From Skeletonema tropicum (Eukaryota; Bacillariophyta; Thalassiosirophyceae; Thalassiosirales; Thalassiosiraceae), in contig CM074144.1 in assembly GCA_037178625.1 (NCBI GenBank), positions 1 to 64,000 on the forward strand: DNA of 64,000 nt, given 5' to 3'. The position numbers and the translations under genes were made by a program. The notes under the pieces were generated by a model that was not told the DNA's origin, did no database searches, and saw only the letters and a program-made list of their open reading frames with translations. This document shows, in pieces, positions 22,759-35,074 of this stretch; position 1 is the stretch's first letter, and each line of letters starts with the position of its first letter.

Positions 22759-25700
22759 TAGCGTAATGGAATTTCAAAAGGGTGAAATTTCACTACTGCA
22801 ACTTTCGTGAAATTTACAGGGTGAAAGTTGCACCAATTTTGGCCAACAATGAAATTTCACAAAAATTCTGGCGCGAACGGATGGTACTGAACCAACACGT
22901 AGCACAAAAATAACCTAAGACCCTTCATTCCACCAACCACCAAACCCCAAAGAACACCACGCACCATCCAGATGATGAGTTTGTCAACTCAGCGGAGAGT
23001 AACTCTTCACCAAAATGCTGGCGACTAACAATGCAGTATTACTTATTCCTTCGTAGTAATTCAGCTTACATGCGTGTTCCTGCATTGGCATGTACCAGAT
23101 GATTTTGGGCGCGGATGGCTCTTATTTTGGGTGCGGGTATGTGCACAAATCAACTTTTTGTTCACTCTGCCGTCTACCACGCTGTCATAGTTTGCCTGGC
23201 AATAACAACAACAATTCAATAATCTTCAACAATAATGCTTTTGACATGCGCCGCCAACGCCCTTTGTGGCATGAAGAACTCCCCCCTCAACAACCCGGCT
23301 GATCATCAGTGCATGATGTGTGAAGGACCAATTCATGGTGCCCTTTGCGGTAAACTCTACTGTGAGGAAATTGTGGGCAACCCATCCTACAAAAACCCTG
23401 CAGGGGATCTTAATGATCATGCAAAAACACTTGCCAACTCCCATACCGCTCTCATGTGTCTTCACTGTGTCCAACACAAGCTCACCGCTGCGGCCCCAAC
23501 TGCCGATGCTGCCGTCGCTGCTGTCGATCCACCTGCCGTCGCTGCAGTCGATCCACCCGCAGCACCACCTGCTGCTGTGCCTTTTGCAGCAGCTCCGGAT
23601 GCCAAAAAGCAACGAGACTCAACGCTCTATTCCCAATACGAAATCACGCCCCAACCCAATGGCAAGTTACGTATTGTATGCAAGCACTGTCCTAAGTACA
23701 ACAAGTTGCTAGCGACATTTAATGCAACAAGAGCTAGAAAACATTCTCTCCACGAATGTGAAGGGTTGACATGCCCTCACACAAGGAGACAAATCGAAGG
23801 AGGGGCTCAAGCGAATAAGAAACAAGCAACGTATCTTGCACTTCAATCCAACCCAAGTGAAACTGTTGCTGCCATGCGTAGTAATCATGGCCCCGTTGCG
23901 GTGATTGATCTACTATCCAACTCTGGGGACGTTAGTGATGTCACCAAATCCACCTCCACATCCGTTCCCCCTCGCAAGAAAACAAAGCGTGTACCATCTG
24001 CACAAACTACTATGGAGCACACGTATGGTAAGAGCATGAACCAGGCATCTGCTGACATTGTACTCATGCACGAGGTACGAGCCATTGTCGCTCGTGGCGA
24101 GCCATTGAGTCGTCTATTGGATCCTTGGGTGCAAGCAAGCCTACACCAACGATACCCTGCCATCTTGAAGTTCATTCCAAGTGATGTTGAAACAATCTAT
24201 GACAAGTATGTCATTAAAATTGATAAACAAACGACATCGGAGTTGAAATCATTTATGGCAAAAATTCCCGGACATGTAAATGTTGCGATGGATGGAGTCA
24301 CTGTCTTGGGCAAACAAAAGGTACGTGATTTATGTTCTGTACAATAACTTCATTGCTTTCAATTGTCTCACTACTATTTATGTTGCCCTGCTGTATCCTC
24401 TTCTGCCTAGATCGTATACACCGTCGCGAAGAGTGACTTCTCACTCTTCCTCGAATGGAAAGATCTTGGAAGCGATAAGCATGTTACCGAAGCCGAAATA
24501 GAGGATGCTGTGAGGGTTTGTGAAAACGTCATGAAAGAATACAATGCGAAGATTGTGAGCATTCCTGTTGATAATGCTGCAAGGCATGTTGCGGATCGAG
24601 TTGGGAAGGAACTTGAAGAAAAGTATCCAGGGATGAAGGTCATAGTTACACGCGATCCGGCTCATTGCATCGATTTGCTTATGAAAGACCTAGCCAAGAC
24701 TTCAGTTATGCAACTTGTCATAAAGTATGCTAGGAAAGTCAGGGACTTCGTGAAGATTGATCGCATTGATTCTTTCCGACGCAGCGCAGCTCTAGTGGAT
24801 GAGCTCGTGTTTTACTCCAAAGTTTTCTGCCCCGTGGAGACACGGATGAACCTTCTACATGACGTTGTTGTGAGCGCTCGCAAGTGTCGTGACTTTCTTC
24901 TTGTACTTCCTGGCAAGGCGGAGTATCAAAAGTATCGTAGTGAGCGCACTGCAACAAAGCAAGCTGAGTTGGATGAGCTGATGGAGCACTTCAAGAAGGA
25001 AAATATTTGGAAGATGTTTGATGTTGTTATTGCCTTCACGCTCCCTTTCAAGGAAGCACATTTGGCTTGTTCCCGCAAGGATATGCCACTTAGTGCTTAC
25101 CCCCTCTTGGTTCAAGCGCTGCGCAATGATATTAACAAGTGTCTCACTCCCGAGTTTGATGAACTTCTTGGTCAGGGCTCAAGAGCAGAAGTTGCTGGTA
25201 TGATCCGTGAACGTTTCAATATGGATGGTGTTGATCCCAGCGGACTGAAGGTTGGTTTACTCGATGAGCATCACTTGATGTGTTTCCTCTGTGACCCAAA
25301 CTCTCGTGTGTGGAGGGAGTTGTTCTACCTGCAGACTAACAAGGCTGCGCTCGTAAGGAAGATGATCGAGTGGTATGTGCCTTTGGGTGAAGATGGTTCT
25401 GATGAGATGCGGAGGAGAGTTAAAAAGGATTTTGAGGACTTTGATACTCAAAACAATGACTGGTTTCATTCTTTTGACGTTCCACTTCCATCGCTTCCAT
25501 CTTTGGAACAGCTGCAACAGAACAACAAGTCTTTTAGTATCAAAAATGTGGTACAGTATGTGGAATCAACTGGTGCTATTTCTGGTCGCATCACGTGGTT
25601 TGAATGTTATGCAGGATCATCTGACTTCTATCGATTGGTTGCTAAGCCTCTAATGTCTATGGGAACTGTCGGATCGATGGATTGTGAGCGTAGGGCCAAA

Positions 25701-25997
25701 CCTCTGAAGAACAGCATTCTTGTGAAGGATAGGAATAGGATGAAGGATCCAACTGGTGTTGCACTTCTTCGAGGGAAGGAAAACCTCCGTCATATCATGG
25801 ATGCGAAGAAGATGCGTGGAAAGAAGCTTGCTGACAGTCTCTCTTAGAGTGATGTGTTGACTGCAGAGTGCAAAGTATTACGACTATCTCAGGATAAGCT
25901 AGAGTGAAATTTAATCCCTTGAAATTTCTGAAATTTCTGAAATTTCAACCTGCAATTTTCAACCCCCTCCAAAAATGGTGAAATTCCATTACGCTAC
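22759..25997 (+). mobile_element. Complete hAT transposon, 3.2 kb
   Basis: The element has 18-bp perfect terminal inverted repeats starting TAGCGTAATGGAATTTCA (22759-22776 and 25980-25997). The 8-bp target duplication CTGGTTCT (22751-22758 and 25998-26005) is exact and absent from uninterrupted copies of the module. Subterminal TGAAATTTC motifs are repeated on both sides. A single intact transposase gene is inside. An 8-bp duplication and a TAGNG terminus are hallmarks of hAT elements. Confidence 0.97.
23235..25847 (+). CDS. hAT transposase, 840 aa, two exons
   Basis: Exons are 23235-24320 and 24411-25847; the 90-nt intron has GTACGT and CTGCCTAG ends and splicing keeps phase 0. In order: a Cys-rich N-terminal finger (CMMC...CLHC, about 25-80), an Ala/Pro linker, a BED-type zinc finger (about 136-176; KLRIVCKHC...KHSLHEC), the RNase H-like catalytic core with a DUF659-type block (IPVDNAARHVADRVG, then RDPAHCIDLLMKDL) and a C-terminal dimerisation region (about 785-830; MDCERRAKPLKNSILVKDRN). 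Its length is normal for the family and no stop or frameshift is seen, so it could be functional. It acts on the terminal repeats of its own element. Confidence 0.9.
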
Positions 25998-26971
25998 TGG
26001 TTCTCCTACCTCAGACCACACCTCCTCAACTCGAACTATCGACATGGCCGACGCTTCCACTAGAGAGACACAAGATGCCATAACAAACAAACCCGTCCAT
26101 ACGGTAGCATAAATTTATAAATGACATAAGCGCTATGTCATGGCGCAGCTATCCGTCAAGTTTCATCACTGCAGCTATTGTATTAATTTCCATAATATCA
26201 ATAGAGCAGCGACTGCTCACACATCAAATCTCTCGCTCCGTCGCTCACTCCCATACCACCTCTTTTATTACCCCCCATGTTTAATAACACCCATATTGGC
26301 AGTAACCGCGCCTTCCTAATAATAATTAACGCCCCCCTATTTATTATTATTCTCATAACTACGCTATACACTCGGATATTTAAAGCCACACAAGGCAATA
26401 ATATTTACATGTCCAACAATAAATACATATTATTTCACTTGAATTAATCCTTTAAAAATTAGCATTATTATTTATCATAGTTGCTTATTATTTAGTTGAC
26501 ACTATCGGCAATACGATTCTGTCATTATTCCTCTGCATCTTCTTTTGAAGGGTAATAATACTACATTACATCAATGCATCCCCATCTGTGCGCAATTATT
26601 TCATCATGTTGATGTCGGCTACCGATGCTTCTCAGGCGATGGCGGCGGATCAATAAAACCTTCACTGATCGATTGCGCTATGTATGACGTTGAAAATATG
26701 CCGCCATACGTCTTATTGCTCCAAGTATTGGCCGAGAACGAGCCGGTGCCGCCGGGCGAGTTATTGTGATGACTTCGCTCCATTTTCTCTCTGCAGAATA
26801 TTATTAGATATCATGCTACACACAATATTATTATTCAGTTCCTTCGCCCCTCACGTCGGCTATGATGATGCGGCCATGTTGGTGCTATTTTTATGTGCAG
26901 GATTTTTGTGTGCTGTCGTCTACATAGTAGTAAGACATCATCTCCCCATGGTGATGGTCTTCGGGTTCGGA
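25998..26971 (+). repeat. End of the module plus repeat A, copy 2, abutting the telomere
   Basis: It repeats 12100-13051 with only small differences (for example two extra A's near 26454). The match stops at TTCGGA and TTAGGG repeats begin at 26972, while in copy 1 the sequence continues into TCGGGTGGTGGG. Confidence 0.92.
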
Positions 26972-27347
26972 TTAGGGTTAGGGTTAGGGTTAGGGTTAGG
27001 GTTAGGGTTAGGGTTAGGGTTAGGGTTAGGGTTAGGGTTAGGGTTAGGGTTAGGGTTAGGGTTAGGGTTAGGGTTAGGGTTAGGGTTAGGGTTAGGGTTA
27101 GGGTTAGGGTTAGGGTTAGGGTTAGGGTTAGGGTTAGGGTTAGGGTTAGGGTTAGGGTTAGGGTTAGGGTTAGGGTTAGGGTTAGGGTTAGGGTTAGGGT
27201 TAGGGTTAGGGTTAGGGTTAGGGTTAGGGTTAGGGTTAGGGTTAGGGTTAGGGTTAGGGTTAGGGTTAGGGTTAGGGTTAGGGTTAGGGTTAGGGTTAGG
27301 GTTAGGGTTAGGGTTAGGGTTAGGGTTAGGGTTAGGGTTAGGGTTAG
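26972..27347 (+). repeat. Telomere, (TTAGGG)n, right end of the left chromosome
   Basis: About 62 uninterrupted TTAGGG units in the orientation of a right chromosome end. The large ORFs reading through this stretch are translations of the repeat and of N's. Confidence 0.98.
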
Positions 27348-27847
27348 NNNNNNNNNNNNNNNNNNNNNNNNNNNNNNNNNNNNNNNNNNNNNNNNNNNNN
27401 NNNNNNNNNNNNNNNNNNNNNNNNNNNNNNNNNNNNNNNNNNNNNNNNNNNNNNNNNNNNNNNNNNNNNNNNNNNNNNNNNNNNNNNNNNNNNNNNNNNN
27501 NNNNNNNNNNNNNNNNNNNNNNNNNNNNNNNNNNNNNNNNNNNNNNNNNNNNNNNNNNNNNNNNNNNNNNNNNNNNNNNNNNNNNNNNNNNNNNNNNNNN
27601 NNNNNNNNNNNNNNNNNNNNNNNNNNNNNNNNNNNNNNNNNNNNNNNNNNNNNNNNNNNNNNNNNNNNNNNNNNNNNNNNNNNNNNNNNNNNNNNNNNNN
27701 NNNNNNNNNNNNNNNNNNNNNNNNNNNNNNNNNNNNNNNNNNNNNNNNNNNNNNNNNNNNNNNNNNNNNNNNNNNNNNNNNNNNNNNNNNNNNNNNNNNN
27801 NNNNNNNNNNNNNNNNNNNNNNNNNNNNNNNNNNNNNNNNNNNNNNN
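27348..27847. other. Assembly gap of exactly 500 N
   Basis: A round-number gap between two inward-facing telomeres. It most likely marks a scaffold join rather than sequenced DNA. Confidence 0.98.
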
Positions 27848-28215
27848 AACCCTAACCCTAACCCTAACCCTAACCCTAACCCTAACCCTAACCCTAACCC
27901 TAACCCTAACCCTAACCCTAACCCTAACCCTAACCCTAACCCTAACCCTAACCCTAACCCTAACCCTAACCCTAACCCTAACCCTAACCCTAACCCTAAC
28001 CCTAACCCTAACCCTAACCCTAACCCTAACCCTAACCCTAACCCTAACCCTAACCCTAACCCTAACCCTAACCCTAACCCTAACCCTAACCCTAACCCTA
28101 ACCCTAACCCTAACCCTAACCCTAACCCTAACCCTAACCCTAACCCTAACCCTAACCCTAACCCTAACCCTAACCCTAACCCTAACCCTAACCCTAACCC
28201 TAACCCTAACCCTAA
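27848..28215 (-). repeat. Telomere, (CCCTAA)n, left end of the right chromosome
   Basis: About 61 uninterrupted CCCTAA units in the orientation of a left chromosome end, ending at ...CCTAATTAGTAGC, where repeat B starts. Confidence 0.98.
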
Positions 28216-28741
28216 TTAGTAGCAAAGATTATATTGGGCGGGGTGGTATTTATTATCATGAGGATTACAGGGATGGTGCCGCTTTTGTTCGGATTTGATG
28301 GGGGAGGGGGATTGCGAGCATGGTTTGGCCAAGGGGATTGCAAGCAACAACATGTATGAGCGAGCGAGGCTCCTTATATAATATGGAAAATAATATTGTA
28401 GTTACAGGAACGATATTTGGCGGATATTAGCGCGATGATGTGGCGCAGATACCACCTGAATTTTATACAACGATATCATTAATTTGATGTGCTATGGCAA
28501 GTTGTGTCGAATGGTATTTGAGCGGCGCCATGGTGAGTTGTGTCGAGAGAAGGATGTAGGTTGGTGTGGTCTGAGGTAGGAGAACCAGATTGGTCAAATT
28601 TGGTAAAAGAGCTAATACAGTGGAATAAAGCTAGTAGTAGCCTTTGGAATTATGAGTAGTCACGATTGGCAATATGAGTAGTCCCGTTGGCAAGATGAGT
28701 CATTTGTAGCTCAAAATGCCAAAAAAAAGCAATTTGTTTAG
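28216..28741 (-). repeat. Inverted subtelomeric repeat B and module
   Basis: Reverse complement of about 21599-22124. The telomere begins inside repeat B at TAGTAGCAAAGATTA, so B is truncated here to about 355 bp, followed by the inverted module ending GCAATTTGTTTAGG at 28741. Confidence 0.9.
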
Positions 28742-29935
28742 GGGACTTCTGGCTTAGTCCTTGGAACTACTGTAACCGGATGTTTGGCAGGTCCGGGTGA
28801 AATATAGCAACTTGTGCTGTAAAGCTTCGTGCTCGTACGGTAAGTTGTTTGGTGATGCGATAGATGCATAGACTTGCTCTGCGAGATAATGCATTAGACT
28901 TGAACGCAAGTTCGAGCTGATTGTGACTTTAGCTACGACGGTATCTGGGATACTAGGTCGGATAGCTGAGTTGAAAACCTTTTGAAAGTTGTCGTCGAGA
29001 AATGAGAATGATAGTCTGCAAAGATATCGTGGTATTTCAGGAGTGATGCAACGAGTATGAGGTATGTTGTGGTTGCGCAAGCGATTACAAATTTGGAAAG
29101 ATTCGGTGACTTATGTATCGAGGCAGTATTGAGTTGATTGGGCAATCGACGTCAATCCTGAGGGGACTAGAAAAGTTCGCCCGTGACTTGGTCGGAAAGT
29201 CAGACCGTGGCCTTTCTCGTATTGAATGTGAGGGTTCTTACTCACATTGTATTGTGCATGAGATGCGCAATGAGTCGGACTGAATACTGGTTTACTGTGT
29301 ACTTTGAGGCTTGTACGCAGCTATAATCTGTTGTAACGTTTAACGAATATAACAAAAAGACGGCTTGTCACTACACGAGTGACAAGTACGCGCCTTCGGG
29401 ATATCGGTTGTGCTTAGAATAGATAGTTAGCTGTGCTATTTCTGTAGGTTAGGTACACATTTCGGGGGTTAGCTGCAGACAGTCTAGTGTGACGTGTGGC
29501 AGCAGTATTTACGACAGATGTTACCGTGAGAGGATGTACAATCTCCACGGGCGATGTTTTGTAGTTTATCAGACCCATTTGATATACGTCATCACAACGA
29601 GCTAATCATTCCCTCACACTTGTCCCCGATCCGTGTATCCGCCTGAATGTTCGCTTAGATTATCCCGACTCTGTTTGACGGTCTTATGACAGATAATTCT
29701 CAACTTGAGAGATTATCAGTTCTCGTGCTTTAACAATAGCTTCAGATACACCGAAGAATTATCTGTCAAGCCTTAGTCGTTGAGTCTTATGAGAAAATCC
29801 AACTCTCCCTGATTTAAGTGGACTCCGTTTTGCCAGGCCAACACCTTGCTTAATAGGCCTTCCTTTCATACCAAGTGGACACCCGTGATAGCTGCTCAAT
29901 ACAGCATAACATCTTTATCTGACGCCGATATCATC
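28742..29935. other. Region between the subtelomere and the split ORF, with a 90-bp repeat
   Basis: No gene is supported; a 108-codon minus-strand ORF (28754-29080) has no recognisable motif. A 90-bp block at about 29623-29712 (GATCCGTGTATCCGCCTGAA...) recurs at about 42493-42573 and 43711-43792, so it flanks each unit of the locus. A short hairpin CTTGTCACTACACGAGTGACAAG lies at about 29366-29388. Confidence 0.6.
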
Positions 29936-32320
29936 ATGCAGGAGGATCAACTTTCTTCTTCACGTGGCGATGTTACTGCCGATGAGGGTTTTGTAGACGC
30001 TTCTTTAGAGACCAGTGATAGTAGTCGAGATGCTAATATGGAATCTGATGTATTTTGCAGAGGAAGGTGGCGGAGACCGTTATCCGAGTTTTTGGATTTA
30101 CATCAAGTCCTGTTTTCTACTGAAGGGATCATATCTACACGTTTATGGATTTACGTGTCTTCTGAAGAAGTGGATATCTACCATGTGGTGGACCGTCCTT
30201 CGTTAGTAATGGGTCTCTCCTTATTAGGAAGTCAAGAGGATAAATGGTGGATTGTCACCGTGTACAGGCCTTTGCCCGCACTTAACCCGGCATCTCTCTC
30301 GATTCGATCGGTGCTTCGTCTAGTTGTCTGCTTAGGAACCCGACATTATATTCTCGACACTTCTACATTGGGTGGAGACAAATTGATCGCAGTTATTATT
30401 CTTCGCATCATGGATCCTTCTGAATTCAGTACTTTGGTAACTCCTTCTGGTGTTAATACCAACATTTATCCATCTATGGATACACGTCCTATCGGTGTTA
30501 TAGTTTGTCTTCGACAACATGACCTCAGCGCCCTTTTGATGACCCTATTCTGGAAACTCGATATTCAGTTCCTGGGCACAAGTTCTATCAAGCGACAGCA
30601 TATCGATGTTGTTATCTTTGGTGAGCATCGTCACATCGCAGATCATCTACTCGATGGTACTCATGACTTCCTAGTTGTGAATAGAGGAGTGATGTTTTTC
30701 AGTTGCGAGGGACTCATACTTACACATTATCTCTTGAGACTATGGGGAGTAATGGTAATCTTTAGTGTCGACTTTATCTGGTTGCACGATCTTTCGCAAT
30801 GGACACAACATGTTCGATACTATGAAATGGTGCGCGCGGCGATTTGTGACTGCATGTTGTGTATGGTGTGTAGTGCGGCGCGGGCCCTCGGGGCCTGTTT
30901 TTTTTTTGTGCAATGTACCCGTCTATAAATTTGCTCTGCAATGCTTGTTGTTGTAACATAAATGTGTCATGATGACAAAATTATTCTGTGGATTTCGTGT
31001 TGGATTTTTTTTTGCAATGTATCCGTCTATAAAGTTGCTCTGCAATGCTTGTTTAATAACATTCTTATAACAGAAACGTTTTATAGTGCATACTCACTTA
31101 CTTACTTAGAGCCGTTCCAAGCAAAATTGCATCGTAGATGCATAAGATTTTGATAGCAGCTAACAAAAAAGTGCAGCGCGCTTTCCGAGCACAACTGCAT
31201 GCATGCATGTTTTTTCGTTCGACAGTCAGTATCTAACATCATAGCCGCTACTCTCATAGCCACCACGTTGCACAAACCCTACCAATAGTAATATCCAGTG
31301 AACTATATCGCAGACAACACCCTTTGCAACTATTCAGCCGCAGGGTTTTATTATTACAACTGTCTACACCGCATAAATAAATGACTAATACATGCTACAT
31401 AAATGTCATTTCTGTCTATGATGTTGCTATTTTTATCCAGCCTATTGCAATATTATGGACAATAAATAGCCGACACTTCTTATATATAATAATGTTGATG
31501 AGTTGCGGTCTTTAGAGCCGCTCGATCCGCCGTCTACAGGCTTATTGTTGTGTTAGAGTGTCAAATTATTTATGCAATTTTGTGCACATCTTGTGTCCTT
31601 GGTATTTTGGAGGTGTGGGGGGGGTTTAATGGTCATTCCGAGCAACCAGAATCTCACTTCATATTATCATCGGCGATGGGTAGCGGAGGGGTAGTGCCTA
31701 TAGATGTTTATCATCTTCGATGGGTGCAGGGAAGGTGGTTGTTTTCATTTCAAATCTCAATGAAGTGGATTGCAATGATATTATCTCCACCCCTACAGCA
31801 GCCGAAACGCCACACTGCTGCGAAAAAATCGCCATAATGTCGTTTAAGGGATGGGCCATCGATACCTTATGAAATATACTCATGGACTGAGATAGGCGGC
31901 CATACTAGGGGTGCCATTGTAGGCCATTGTGGTGGCATCTTTTTCTCTTTTTCTGCACGATCATCGATCATGCAAAAACCGAGTTGACTTTTTGACGAAA
32001 TAATTTACCGATCGCGTTTGACAGTACTTTATACCGATCGCGTGTTACATATTCTCAAATATATGACGTCACTTGTTCCTCTCCTAACTTCAACGTGTCA
32101 GCTTCTCTGCTGGCAGGAAGAACATGTCGCCATCCGTGACTTTTCCGCGCAGCCACTCATCGACTATCATGCTACGGAACACCACATGCAATTAGAAGAG
32201 TGCATAAATAATAATGAGTGGCTTGCGTATGACATTCCTCGCACGCAAATCAATATCTTAAATATGTGACCATTACGGACCGGCATAACCAAACCACGAA
32301 CAAAATTGACCGTATAAAAT

Positions 32321-33350
32321 ATGCACACTTCAAGAGAGAAAGCGCAGCAACAGCAACCATCCTCTTCCGACGTGGACAGCAAGAGCGCTCGGAAGGGTGT
32401 TAGATGCTCATTTCTGTCTATTCGTCAAATAATTTACAAAGTCCAATGGCCGAAAGTGCGTGTAGGCGATCATATCTTCCGCGAAATAGTAGAATTACAA
32501 TCATCGCGCAATCCATGCTTCGAACACTCTACTGATCCACATACTCTTCTGAGGCTTGTTCTTTCCTCTTGCAATATGCGTGAACTAAAACATGTATTGT
32601 CTGAGCTAGGATGCGTAATGGATCTATATCGCACCAGACAGGAACAATTATCTATCGCTTACAATGTCATTTCCAATCGCAACGTTACCTGTAACGGTTC
32701 AAGCTCGGCTCAGTTCTACAAATCGGATGCAGAAAGCAAAGCTGGAATAATGAATTATGGCCGTTGTGTAAATAACAGTCATAACTTGCAGTCGTTGGCT
32801 GCTCCAGAGTGTTCCAGCGTATTGTCTAATGGGTAAGTCCGAAAGTGTATTGTTAAGATGAGCTGAAATTGGAAGAAGCGTCTTATGTGATTCAGAATTT
32901 CATGTATAAGCGAAACGCTTAACACTGCGTAAAACATTACGTAGAGTGATCGTACGAACATAGAAAGGATCGCTCATTCATCTACATTTAAGTCGCTTTT
33001 TGCTGTGTGGTATTAACCTTCCATAGAGTTCATGCCAAAAATAAAATTGTGATGTATGCAAATTTATTTTAAACTTGAACTGGTATTGTTTCTCCCATAT
33101 GAATGTCGTCATGTCAAAAACTAATCACTTATCCTTACTTATCCCTATTTTCATTTACTTCAGCAATGGCGGTGTGACAGCGGGCAACAAAAAAGATGTT
33201 GTCGACAACAACAAGAACGAGCATGATATACCTCTTCTGCAGACAAAGCAAGGCGATTGCATCTCTCCCGCTCATGTTAGATGCACTAACTTTGAGCAGG
33301 CAGAAGCATTTGATGCATCATGCAAATCATGGAGATCATGCGATAATAAT
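32321..33350 (+). pseudogene. Gene H of PH-A, right copy, first part
   Basis: Exon 1 is 32321-32832 (170 codons plus 2 nt, donor GTAAGT) and is open, unlike the left copy. The intron 32833-33163 ends TTCAG. Exon 2 starts at 33164 and is cut at 33350 by the nested PH-B element; its remainder resumes at 37280. The N-terminus is Gln/Ser-rich, then the W-VR-D-IF domain (about residues 40-105; VQWPKVRVGDHIF, then ELKHVLSELG). The function is unknown. Confidence 0.6.
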
Positions 33351-33506
33351 CGGCCCTCGGGGCCCCCGTTCATGGAGTGCAGAGCAGCGTAATAGGGGGC
33401 CGCAGGTGCCCTTCTATTACAGGTGGGAAAATTCATTATTTTTCACCCCCATTATTCTACAGAGTTATAGGTAGGAATCAGTACATGTGTTTTTTAGTGA
33501 GAAGGT

Positions 33507-33785
33507 TTACTTTAGGGACACGTAGAGTCCTCGGTAGAGACTACCGGCGTAGGATCTGTATGTGTTCCTATGTAGAAAGCAAGAAGTACCTGTTGAAAGC
33601 GAGAAATTGACTGTACTAGATGCGCTTTTTGAGCATCTATATCGGTCTGTACGAGAAAGAAATACAGGTTTTACACGGGCGTTAGTCGATTTAGTTTTTG
33701 TCTTTCTTCGTCGCGAGAAAATGTCTTTTTGTAAAACTGTGCTTGATATATCGAATCGTGCGCTTGCAGATGTTTTACTGATCAC
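33507..33785 (-). CDS. Small conserved ORF of PH-B
   Basis: 92 codons ending GTSCFLHRNTYRSYAGS then RGLYVSLK, matching in position and pattern the ORF at 16130-16392 of PH-A and nearly identical to 45580-45864. It sits between the helicase stop and the hairpin end and shares its strand with the helicase. The function is unknown. Confidence 0.5.
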   Translation of the reverse strand: MISKTSASARFDISSTVLQKDIFSRRRKTKTKSTNARVKPVFLSRTDRYRCSKSASSTVNFSLSTGTSCFLHRNTYRSYAGSLYRGLYVSLK

Positions 33786-34972
33786 CAGATGCAGACGCTT
33801 AATTGAGTTGTTGTATTCTTTGTGGTGAGAAAGTGTCTGTTTTGTAAAACTGTGCAGTGATCAATTTTACTAATCACCAGATGAAGATCCTGCGAAGTAA
33901 TCACTTGGGATTTCATGATCCTTCTTCGCTTCTTTCCACTTCTTGTTCGGGTTATGATGTCAGTAATCCTGGTTGTCAGGTCTGTCCTGTCTTTGATGAA
34001 ATCGCCCTTGATTGCTGCTGCGTATGATGTTTTTGTGATTTCCTCTAACTTTCTCTTGCTATACCTCGTCTTCGACTCTTCTGCCTTCCCCTCCAAGTAT
34101 TTCACCCAATTTGCTCGCTTCTTGTACGATTCGCAGAACTGGCCATTTTGCTTTCTCTTGCAATTTTTTAATCGGTTCGTTGAAATGTTGCTTCCGGTCC
34201 AGTATATGGCACTGTCCGACGGGTATGCTTGATCTTTGGAGCCAAGTGTTTTGCCTCTGCTGGTAGCCACGTACATTGTTCCAAGAAACTTGCTAATCTC
34301 CCACAACTCATCTGCTGGATCTATTATCATGCGGTTCCAGCGGTCTCCTTTGTCGAATCCAGCTTCGAGTCCTTGACAGCGGTGGATGGTGATGGCGTAG
34401 GCAATTTGCAATGGCATGAATAATGCGGTGCAGCATCCCCTGTTGCAAATCTGCTCGTAGGGTGGGATTGGCACGTGCTGTGCGCAATAAGTTGGGGTAG
34501 GATGCATTTGTATCAGTATGAAATGAGTTAGTAGTGTTTTCGCAGAGAGTGGCAATTGTCTTGTGTCTTTCGTGTGTCAACTTTTACTCACCGTTGGGTT
34601 GTTCTTGTCCCATGGGTCCTCGCCTGGTGGTGGTTTGTATGTAGGGAAATCCACAACAATGTACTTCGGTAGGCTAACCTCACCTTTACCGTTTGGTCCA
34701 ACGGAGCGATCCTTATCGTAAACGATCTCGACTACTACCCCAATAGCTGAGACGTACAATCCTGAGTTGGGATCGATGTTGGCTGACTCCAAGCAAACAT
34801 GTGCACCTACGCACACATCAAAGGTGTAGAATAGCCTCCTGCCGTAAAAGTGCAACTGGTATGCTGTGTTATTGCCCGCCATCCTGCTGCTGAATTGACA
34901 CCTGAGCCTAGCTATTGGTACTTTCAGTCGTTCGTGTGTTTTGATCAGCATGTCTACGTAGGCAGTTGCATT
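33782..34972 (-). CDS. PIF1-like helicase, C-terminal half (PH-B)
   Basis: Exons 34592-34972 and 33782-34477 are joined over a 114-nt intron with GTGAGT and GCACAG ends. The first exon opens at NATAYVDMLIKTHERLKV, which lines up with KQNVKMLVKTQKRLSV of PH-A. Helicase motifs are PLQIAYAITIHRCQGLEAG and MYVATSRGKTLGS. The N-terminal ATPase motifs are missing, because an in-frame TAA precedes 34972 and no acceptor is visible there. It is therefore probably a truncated gene, non-autonomous alone. Confidence 0.7.
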
Positions 34973-35074
34973 TGTTTATTAGGTAAAATTGTTCAGTGAT
35001 CGATTATACTAAAATGATTCAATAAGCAAGCGATACTTAGTGCGGCAGTGCACATGCACACAAAATAAACTCAC

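Noticed and set aside
26684..28225. Very long ORFs through the telomere (GLGLGL, RVRVRV, NPNPNP)
   Set aside because: They are six-frame translations of TTAGGG/CCCTAA repeats and of the N gap.
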